Below, piece by piece: positions 1 to 5,109 of a DNA stretch of 5,109 nucleotides. The notes beneath the pieces were generated by a model. That model ran no database searches. It was not told where the DNA came from and saw only the letters and a program-made list of their open reading frames with translations. This stretch comes from Planctomycetaceae bacterium. Its GTDB lineage: Bacteria; Planctomycetota; Planctomycetia; Planctomycetales; Planctomycetaceae. The DNA is taken from positions 1 through 5,109 of the forward strand of contig CANHVD010000483.1 of the NCBI GenBank assembly GCA_947463775.1, in the 5' to 3' direction. Position numbers and translations under genes: made by a program. Every line of letters starts with the position of its first letter. The stretch's first letter is position 1.

Positions 1-1895
1 GCATAACCTTCGTACATTGGAGTACGCTGTTCACCGGGCCCGACATCGCTCAATGCCATCTGGAGAACTCGAACGGCATCGCGCCGCAGTTCAATTGGCT
101 GTTCGCCTGACACCATAATGTTGACAGCGGCTTCCGCGGATGAGGGGCTGAGTGTCGTCGTGCGCATCAATCGCCCCAGCGAAAACCAGAGCAGGCCTGT
201 GGGGTGCGACACCAGTGCTTTTCTCAATGCATCGCGCTGTTCGTCATTGAGACGTGTCAGCAGCACTGCGGCAGAGTATCGAATGTGACGATCGTCGCTC
301 GCCAATGACTGTGCGATCTCGTTCAGAACTTTATTGAACGTCGCCGCGCTTGTCACAGAAGTGAGTGCTTCCAGTGCGAATCGCTGAACCACCAGGTCAC
401 GGTCGGTTAGAAGCTTTTTCAGAGATTCCACTTCCGGGGCGGCGGGGTTGGTGCGACCAATGGCCCATGCAGTCCGGGCTCGTACCAAAGGAGGACCTGC
501 GGTACTGAGTTTCATGGCCGTGATTGAATCAAGACCCCCGTACATCTCAACCAGAATCTCGATCGCTCGCATTCGTTCAGAAACACGCCGCGTTTCTTCC
601 ATCGCCGCTGTACGGAAGACGTCAGCACCAAGCGATTTCGCCAGCGGCAGCCATTTGGCTCGTGACCAGCTTGTGTTAGGTTGTTCGGCACGCAGAACTA
701 CGTTGGTCTTCTCCGTTGCGTCGGCGTTTGCCGTCAGTGAAATCGCTGGCACGGGGCCGGATTCATGCGAAATGCGGAAGATGCTTCCCCGAGTTCCTCG
801 GCCACCAACACTGACAAACAGACTTCCATCTGGTCCAACTTCCATGTCAGTCGGAGCGAATCCGAACTGATCTTTGCCTTGAGCAAATTCGATCGGCTGA
901 CTTTTCCAGCCTGCACCTTGAGAAGTCAGAGTCACAACCAGGATGCGTCCCAGCGTCCAGTCCTGAACAAACAACGCACCGCGATAGGGATCAGGAAACT
1001 GTGAATGTTGATAACAGATGACTCCTGTCGGTGAACCGCGCCCGAACGTGGCGAGAACGGGAGGCATGTCCGGATAGCTTCCGGGACGTTTCAGTCCCGG
1101 AGTTACGTAGCCAGCATTCGACAAAGGCAGGACATGAAAAACCTGAGTGGGAAGATACAACGGCAATGAGATATCTCTTTCATCATCGCTGTCAAAGGTG
1201 AAGAAGTCGCCGCTGCCATTGAAGGCGAAATCATAGGCATTGCGAAATCCGTCTGAAACGATTTCACCGCCTGATAAATCGGGCTTCAATCTCAGCAATG
1301 TTCCGGACACAGGATTTTTGATGGGTGATGTCGGTACCGTCGCATACGACGTTGTCACGCCCGAAAAATTTCCCGCGATGATATACCACCAGCCATCAGG
1401 GCCTTTCTGAATGGAATGAACATGATGTTCACCGCCGGCTTCGATTTTCATAAAGACCTGAGATGGTCCGTCGGCGACGTCGTCTTTATTGTCGTCGCGA
1501 AAAATCTGGACACCTTCGTCTCCGGAACAGATCAGGCTCGAGCCCAGAAAAAACATCCCCTGAGATCCAGTCGCTGGCTTGTCTGCAAACTGCTTAAAAG
1601 TGTCCGCTCGACCGTCATTGTTTGAATCGATCAGAATCCGGACATAACCCGGTCCGGAAACGACAATGCGTCCTTGAGAGTCGACGGTCATCGAATGAAT
1701 GTCATGTGCGAGATCATCGTCGGCGTAAAGTTCTACCCGAAAACCTGGCGGAACTTGGATCCCGGGAGACTCGGGCGGCGTCACGGCGATTGTGTCTGCC
1801 CCCGACTGGCCAAAGATGGGCTCGGGGGAAAAGTAAACAAAGAAGACCGTGAGAATGGGCAAAAGGAGGCGTGTTGAGAAGGCAGTGGATGTCAT
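1..1895 (-). CDS. Exported PVC-type beta-propeller (putative membrane-bound dehydrogenase domain) protein with HEAT-like repeats, C-terminus off window
   Basis: The frame is open without a stop for 631 codons from the ATG at 1895 to the left edge. The start is firm: an in-frame TGA directly precedes it and AAAAGGA lies 9 bases upstream. Residues 1-30 form a signal peptide (RL LLPILTVFFVYF core, likely cut near FGQ-SG). The propeller spans about 45-376. It opens with VPPGFRVELYA and contains the family-typical stretches HHVHSIQKGPDGWWY (157-171), RNAYDFAFNGSGDFFTFDSDDERD (218-241, abbreviated here as RNAYDFAF...FDSDDERD) and DMEVGPDGSLFVS. Residues 90-98 and 134-142 resemble calcium-binding DxNxDGxxD loops. 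From about 410 the chain is alpha-helical with HEAT-like units (AWAIGRTNPAAPEVESL; VVQRFALEAL; HIRYSAAVLL). Known relatives in Planctomycetota/Verrucomicrobiota (TIGR02604 type) often end in a CxxCH heme domain; no CxxCH is seen here, as expected if it lies beyond the edge. Location is probably periplasmic or membrane-associated. The substrate is unknown and the dehydrogenase name is historical. Confidence 0.9.
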   Translation of the reverse strand, partial: MTSTAFSTRLLLPILTVFFVYFSPEPIFGQSGADTIAVTPPESPGIQVPPGFRVELYADDDLAHDIHSMTVDSQGRIVVSGPGYVRILIDSNNDGRADTFKQFADKPATGSQGMFFLGSSLICSGDEGVQIFRDDNKDDVADGPSQVFMKIEAGGEHHVHSIQKGPDGWWYIIAGNFSGVTTSYATVPTSPIKNPVSGTLLRLKPDLSGGEIVSDGFRNAYDFAFNGSGDFFTFDSDDERDISLPLYLPTQVFHVLPLSNAGYVTPGLKRPGSYPDMPPVLATFGRGSPTGVICYQHSQFPDPYRGALFVQDWTLGRILVVTLTSQGAGWKSQPIEFAQGKDQFGFAPTDMEVGPDGSLFVSVGGRGTRGSIFRISHESGPVPAISLTANADATEKTNVVLRAEQPNTSWSRAKWLPLAKSLGADVFRTAAMEETRRVSERMRAIEILVEMYGGLDSITAMKLSTAGPPLVRARTAWAIGRTNPAAPEVESLKKLLTDRDLVVQRFALEALTSVTSAATFNKVLNEIAQSLASDDRHIRYSAAVLLTRLNDEQRDALRKALVSHPTGLLWFSLGRLMRTTTLSPSSAEAAVNIMVSGEQPIELRRDAVRVLQMALSDVGPGEQRTPMYEGY

Positions 1896-1904
1896 TCAGC
1901 GAAG

Positions 1905-1911
1905 TCCTTTT
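1905..1911 (-). promoter_or_regulatory. Shine-Dalgarno of the beta-propeller gene
   Basis: On the minus strand the sequence reads AAAAGGA, with 9 bases between it and the ATG at 1895. Together with the TGA immediately before the ATG, it fixes the start of the leftward gene. Confidence 0.75.
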
Positions 1912-1985
1912 CGGCATTGGCAGTCGAGTTCGGCCCACCAATGTAGCGAATTTGGTGCCATTGTGTGCAGAGCAAAGCGGCACCG

Positions 1986-2014
1986 TTGGCGAGGGCTCCG
2001 ACTGTCGGTAAGAT
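1986..2014 (+). promoter_or_regulatory. Weak candidate sigma-70-type promoter for the UxaC-like gene
   Basis: TTGGCG (1986-1991) and TAAGAT (2009-2014) are separated by exactly 17 bases, each matching 4 of 6 positions of the E. coli-type consensus. Transcription would start near 2021 and give a leader of roughly 145 bases. Matches this weak occur by chance, and planctomycete promoters are poorly defined, so this is only a candidate. Confidence 0.22.
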
Positions 2015-2152
2015 TTGGCTTCAAACAGTGGTTTTCTTTGGTGGCCCGCGACTTTTGGCTGGTCTTTGCAAGTCCAATTCCACACCTAAGTGGCCGTCAA
2101 CCATCATCAGTCTGGCCTCTCCATTTATCCTGTCTTCTCAATGTCTTGCTCC

Positions 2153-2156
2153 GGAG
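2153..2156 (+). promoter_or_regulatory. Possible ribosome binding site (GGAG) for the UxaC-like gene
   Basis: GGAG lies 11 bases before the ATG at 2168, somewhat far but usable. Neither alternative in-frame start (ATG at 2141, GTG at 2090) has a purine-rich element in front, so this site supports 2168 as the start. Confidence 0.4.
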
Positions 2157-2167
2157 TTGATGCTTCA

Positions 2168-3454
2168 ATGTCGTTCAGTCTGATTCAGGAAGTTCTCGAG
2201 CCTCTGCAATCCATGAGGCTCATTGATCCGCACACGCACATCAATCCTCATCAGCCTGCGTCAAAGACACTCGCGGATATTCTGGGCTATCACTACTACA
2301 CCGAGCTTGCTCATTCATCCGGGATGCCCAAATCGCAGATTGAAGAACCTGGTCTCGCGCCGAAAGAAAAGGTGGGACGACTGATTCCATGGCTGACGAC
2401 GATTGAAAACACGGCTCAATACAGTTGGTTGCTGGAGATGTGTCAGGTCTTCTTTGGTTTTCAGGAAGATCGCCTGACGGTTGATAATTGGGAAGCACTT
2501 TATGATGGATCTCTGAAGCAGATGCAGGCTGCAGATTGGGAGCAGCAGGTTCTGGATCGTTCTGGTCTTGATCAGGTTTACCTGACAAACGACTTTGATG
2601 ATCCTCTGCAGGGATTTGACACGAAGAAATATGTTCCGTGTCTGCGAACAGACGATCTGGTCTTTCATCTTGGCAAAGCGACAGTTCGCGAACGACTGCA
2701 GAAAGCGACTTCGTTGACGCCGACAAATGCGGCTGAGTTGAAAGACGCAGTCGGCAAGTTATTCGCTCATTTCAAAGCGAACGGAGTACGGGCTTGTGCG
2801 ATCTCATTACCTCCTGATTTTTCACCGGCCGCCGTCAGTGCTGCCTCGGCCAGCGGACTTGTTTCGAAGGTGTTTGCTGGGAATGACCTGACCGCCAGTG
2901 AATCTGCGACACTCAGTCAGTTCGTCTTCTGGACTCTGGCGGAGTACTGTGTTGAGTACAAGTTGCCGTTTGATTTGATGATCGGAGTGAATCGCCGCGT
3001 CTATGAAGACGGCGTATTTCAGGGGCAGGACCTTTACGATTCACGAACTTCCCTGATCCAATACAAAGCGCTGTTCAATGCGTTTCCAACGGTACTGTTC
3101 CCGGTATCCGTGCTTGCGGAAACCAGCAATCAGGAACTCGTCAGTTACTCCTGGATTTTCCCCAACGTGATTACCAGCGGACATTGGTGGTACTCCAACA
3201 TTCCGGTGCACATCGAGACGGATACGCGGGCTCGGTTGCAGGCTGTGCCAATGACAAAGCAGATCGGGTACTACAGCGACATGTACAAGCTGGAGTTTGC
3301 TTTGCCAAAATTTGCGATGTATCGCCGGATTTTGGCGAAGGTTTTAGCGGAAGACTTCGTGATTGGACGTCGCTGGTCAGTCGACCGTGCCGTAAGCCTG
3401 GGGAAACAGGTGCTCCGTGGAAACGTGGAGACCATTTTCGGCAAATGTGACTGA
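2168..3454 (+). CDS. UxaC-like (uronate/glucuronate isomerase family) amidohydrolase-superfamily protein
   Basis: A complete 428-residue protein, slightly shorter than E. coli UxaC (about 470). Uronate isomerases interconvert glucuronate/galacturonate and fructuronate/tagaturonate in the cytoplasm using one divalent metal on a TIM-barrel. Collinear family landmarks: IDPHTHINPHQP with metal-binding H22 and H24 (UxaC FDYHCHLPPQQ); VYLTNDFDDPL near 137-147 (UxaC VGTTDDPIDSL); YVPCLRTDD 155-163 (UxaC VLPSWRPD); HFKANGVRA near 201-209; SGHWWYSN 337-344 (UxaC SGWWFND); and SDMYKLEF...MYRRIL near 360-389 (UxaC TDSRSF...YFRRIL), with D361 the likely barrel-end metal Asp. Residues conserved in UxaC but different here include the DH of SDHAL (now ACAISL), the His of QYHIG (now DLMIG) and the Arg of TDSR (now SDMY). 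Family membership is therefore secure, but isomerase activity and substrate are uncertain. The start at 2168 fits a short N-terminus before strand 1; in-frame starts at 2141 and 2090 (GTG) would add an unconserved-looking tail. It is divergent from the propeller gene. Confidence 0.85.
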   Translation: MSFSLIQEVLEPLQSMRLIDPHTHINPHQPASKTLADILGYHYYTELAHSSGMPKSQIEEPGLAPKEKVGRLIPWLTTIENTAQYSWLLEMCQVFFGFQEDRLTVDNWEALYDGSLKQMQAADWEQQVLDRSGLDQVYLTNDFDDPLQGFDTKKYVPCLRTDDLVFHLGKATVRERLQKATSLTPTNAAELKDAVGKLFAHFKANGVRACAISLPPDFSPAAVSAASASGLVSKVFAGNDLTASESATLSQFVFWTLAEYCVEYKLPFDLMIGVNRRVYEDGVFQGQDLYDSRTSLIQYKALFNAFPTVLFPVSVLAETSNQELVSYSWIFPNVITSGHWWYSNIPVHIETDTRARLQAVPMTKQIGYYSDMYKLEFALPKFAMYRRILAKVLAEDFVIGRRWSVDRAVSLGKQVLRGNVETIFGKCD

Positions 3455-3688
3455 GTCCGGCAGTGGTAGATGGTGAGATTGTCAGAAACCCTGCTCTGGA
3501 ACTGAAATTGTCGGTTTTCGTACTGGCAGTCGGCTGTATTTCAAGCCAAAGTTGGGAGACTTCAAACAGCATGATCGTTCACTGGAACTCCTGCGGGTTC
3601 TGTTGGATGATTGGCGATTACGAGTGCTCCTGGTGAAAACCCTCCCTGTATTCCAACCAGTTTGCACTCACCTGAAATGGGCAGATTC
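3455..3688. other. Intergenic gap upstream of the FHA-phosphatase gene
   Basis: This stretch of 234 bases has no gene I can support. I see no strong terminator after the UxaC-like stop: no GC-rich hairpin followed by a T run. One plus-strand frame (3477-3701) stays open for 74 codons but has no ATG or GTG start. It probably carries the leader and promoter of the next gene, since this spacing argues against tight coupling to the UxaC-like gene. Confidence 0.5.
3479..3508 (+). promoter_or_regulatory. Weak candidate promoter for the FHA-GAF-phosphatase gene
   Basis: TTGTCA (3479-3484, 5 of 6 consensus matches) is followed after 18 bases by TGAAAT (3503-3508, 4 of 6). The leader would be about 175 bases. 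Only the spacing and partial matches support it. Confidence 0.2.
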
Positions 3689-5109
3689 ATGGCACGTATA
3701 GTCCTGTTGAAAGACGGTCAGTCGTTTCCCTACGAACTGAAGAGCTTTCCTGCGCGGATGGGAAGACATCCTGACTGCAATGTTCAGGTGGACTCCAACA
3801 TGGTGTCCAGGTTTCATGCTCAGCTTGTCCAGGTGGACGGCAAGATCATGCTTGAGGACCTGGCCAGCGGCAACGGTTCCTCAGTGAACGGCAAGGCGTT
3901 GGAGAAACATCAGCCGCATCCTCTGCATCACAACGATCGCATTAAGCTCGGCCCGATCAAGTTTCGCTTTGAAGACGAAGAAGAAGATTCCTCGTCCAGC
4001 GGAATGATTGCGGGATTGGATCTCAGCGATGGCGCGACGTCGACCATTATGGGCTCCGCGTCGGCTCGAGGTTTTGGTGTGTTTGAAGTTCGTCCTGAGG
4101 ACAAGCTTCGCGGCATTCTGAAAATCAATCAGAGTCTTGCTGGGTTGATTGAGATCGGTGGGATCGCGAACAAGATTCTGGATACTCTGTTTGAGATCTT
4201 CCCGCAGGCCGATCGCGGCACGATCCTGATGAAAGAAGAACGAGGCGCCCGGACTCCGCAAAATGCTCCTCAGCGCAGATTTATTCCGGCGGCTCAGAAG
4301 CGAAGACAGGAAGGCGATGATGAATCTGTGCGACTCAGTCGGACGATTCTGGACCGCGTATTAAACGATAAGGCCGGGATTCTTTCGGCTGACGCGGCGA
4401 ATGATTCGCGGTTCAGTGCCAGTGAATCGATCTCAAGCCTGACGATTCACTCGATGATGTGCGTGCCATTGTTAAGCATCGAGGGTGAGCCTTTTGGCAT
4501 CATCAACCTGGATACTCAGAATCCGATGAAGCGATTCACGGATGAAGATCTGGAACTGCTGCTGGCTGTCGCTAATCAGGCCGCTCACTCCTATGAAAAC
4601 GCACGGCTGATGCAGTCGTATATCGACAAGCAGAAGCAGGATAAGGAGATGAAAATCGCCAGCGGCGTTCAGAGAGCGCTGTTGCCGGAGAAGCTGCCGG
4701 AGGTGCCCGGATATCGCTTTTACGCGTCGTACGATGCGGCCCAGGCGGTTGGTGGAGACTACTTCGACTGCTTCATGATCGGCGAACGAAAGGTTTGTAT
4801 CTCATTCGGAGATGTGGCGGGAAAAGGCGTTCCAGGCGCTTTGATCATGTCGCGTATCGCCAGCGTTGTACAGAACACCATGAGCTTCACGGATGACGTC
4901 GCCCTTGCCATTCATAGAATTAATTCCCACATGTGTCATAACATGGTGGAAGGTCGCTTCGTGACTTACATCCTCGGTGTGATCGATCTCGATACAAACC
5001 GGATTACGATTGCGAATGCCGGACACATGTCTCCGCTCATCCGTCGCGCAAATGGAGAAGTCGATGAGATCGATGATTCCACAATCGGCATTCCGATCGG
5101 CATCATGGA
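3689..5109 (+). CDS. FHA-GAF-SpoIIE/RsbU-type PP2C serine/threonine phosphatase, C-terminus off window
   Basis: The frame is open from the ATG at 3689 to the right edge (473 codons plus 2 bases). Residues 1-97 are a forkhead-associated domain that would bind phosphothreonine peptides: MGRHPDCNVQVD with G25 and R26, SRFH with S40, R41 and H43, and SGNGSSVNG with N62 and N67. An acidic-Ser linker (EDEEEDSSSS, 95-104) follows. About 145-305 is a GAF sensor domain (FPQADRGTILM; MMCVPLLSIEGEPFGIINLDT). A helical linker (about 303-327) leads to the PP2C/SpoIIE phosphatase with QRALLPEKLPEVPGY, VGGDYFD (metal Asp D357), GDVAGKG (metal Asp D375) and NAGH (443-446). The last metal-binding Asp of the fold would lie past the edge. 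Family members dephosphorylate anti-anti-sigma (STAS) proteins or similar partners in partner-switching circuits; the target here is not visible. An in-frame ATG at 3677 would add MGRF; neither start has a clear Shine-Dalgarno. I see no membrane segment, so it is probably cytoplasmic. Confidence 0.93.
   Translation, partial: MARIVLLKDGQSFPYELKSFPARMGRHPDCNVQVDSNMVSRFHAQLVQVDGKIMLEDLASGNGSSVNGKALEKHQPHPLHHNDRIKLGPIKFRFEDEEEDSSSSGMIAGLDLSDGATSTIMGSASARGFGVFEVRPEDKLRGILKINQSLAGLIEIGGIANKILDTLFEIFPQADRGTILMKEERGARTPQNAPQRRFIPAAQKRRQEGDDESVRLSRTILDRVLNDKAGILSADAANDSRFSASESISSLTIHSMMCVPLLSIEGEPFGIINLDTQNPMKRFTDEDLELLLAVANQAAHSYENARLMQSYIDKQKQDKEMKIASGVQRALLPEKLPEVPGYRFYASYDAAQAVGGDYFDCFMIGERKVCISFGDVAGKGVPGALIMSRIASVVQNTMSFTDDVALAIHRINSHMCHNMVEGRFVTYILGVIDLDTNRITIANAGHMSPLIRRANGEVDEIDDSTIGIPIGIM

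Larger units (their letters stand above)
1896..2167. other. Divergent intergenic region
   Basis: This 272-base gap separates the leftward propeller gene from the rightward UxaC-like gene, so it must hold promoters in both directions unless transcription enters from further away. I see no RNA gene and no coding frame that survives comparison with the flanking genes. It contains short inverted repeats near the leftward start (CATTGG 1915-1920, CCAATG 1938-1943, CATTG 1959-1963; also CACCAA 1936-1941 with TTGGTG 1952-1957, and GGTGCC 1954-1959 with GGCACC 1979-1984). I could not find a convincing leftward promoter. Confidence 0.6.

Noticed and set aside
448..870. 140-codon plus-strand open frame
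   Set aside because: It lies antisense within the well-supported propeller/HEAT gene, shows no domain, and has a composition expected of the reverse of a coding strand.
1714..2085. 123-codon minus-strand open frame that begins in the intergenic region
   Set aside because: It overlaps the signal peptide and first blade of the propeller gene in another frame. That gene has a ribosome site and recognisable family motifs, while this frame has none.
1849..2160. 103-codon plus-strand open frame across the divergent region
   Set aside because: It is antisense to the propeller start, rich in Arg and Trp as in random frames, and has no recognisable motif or convincing ribosome site.
2090..2167. N-terminal extension of the UxaC-like protein from GTG 2090 or ATG 2141
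   Set aside because: Neither start has a ribosome site. The added residues look unlike a family N-terminus or a signal peptide, and the metal motif is already properly placed from 2168.
2241..2726. 161-codon minus-strand open frame
   Set aside because: It is the antisense shadow of the UxaC-like gene, with no motifs of its own.
3571..3636. 21-residue plus-strand small ORF with three Cys and four Trp
   Set aside because: It is too short to judge, has no ribosome site, and Cys/Trp richness arises easily from TG-rich sequence. It also competes with another open frame over the same bases.
3629..3660. Inverted repeat CTGGT ... ACCAG before the phosphatase gene, considered as a terminator
   Set aside because: The arms are only 5 bp around a loop of about 21 bases with no T run after it, so it is not a credible intrinsic terminator.
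3881..4261. 126-codon minus-strand open frame
   Set aside because: It is antisense to the FHA/GAF part of the phosphatase gene, whose domains are clear.

Overview
This window looks like a piece of a planctomycete (Planctomycetota) chromosome. The leftmost gene belongs to a secreted beta-propeller/HEAT family (Pirellula/Verrucomicrobium-type putative membrane-bound dehydrogenase domain) that is almost confined to Planctomycetota and Verrucomicrobiota. The FHA-GAF-phosphatase signalling protein on the right and the moderate GC content fit the same group. Genus cannot be read from the sequence.

Layout: (1) 1-1895, minus strand, is the N-terminal 631 codons of a large exported protein. It has a signal peptide, a beta-propeller with calcium-loop-like Asp/Asn motifs, then alpha-helical HEAT-like repeats. 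Its C-terminus, where family members often carry a CxxCH cytochrome c domain, lies beyond the left edge. (2) 1896-2167 is a divergent intergenic region with a clear Shine-Dalgarno for the leftward gene, a weak promoter candidate for the rightward gene and some short competing inverted repeats. (3) 2168-3454, plus strand, is a complete 428-residue protein of the uronate isomerase (UxaC/COG1904) branch of the amidohydrolase superfamily. It keeps the HxH metal motif and the C-terminal Asp but has lost several residues typical of true uronate isomerases. (4) 3455-3688 is a gap with no convincing gene. (5) 3689-5109, plus strand, is the first 473 codons of an FHA-GAF-SpoIIE/RsbU-type PP2C phosphatase, cut by the right edge.

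The three genes do not form an evident single system. The first two are divergent and could share a control region: one is exported and may act on carbohydrate or another extracellular substrate, the other is a cytoplasmic sugar-acid-type enzyme. That link is inference only. The third gene is a signalling protein with its own leader. No RNA gene, mobile element, CRISPR array or long repeat was seen. The observation most worth following is the divergent active site of the UxaC-like enzyme.
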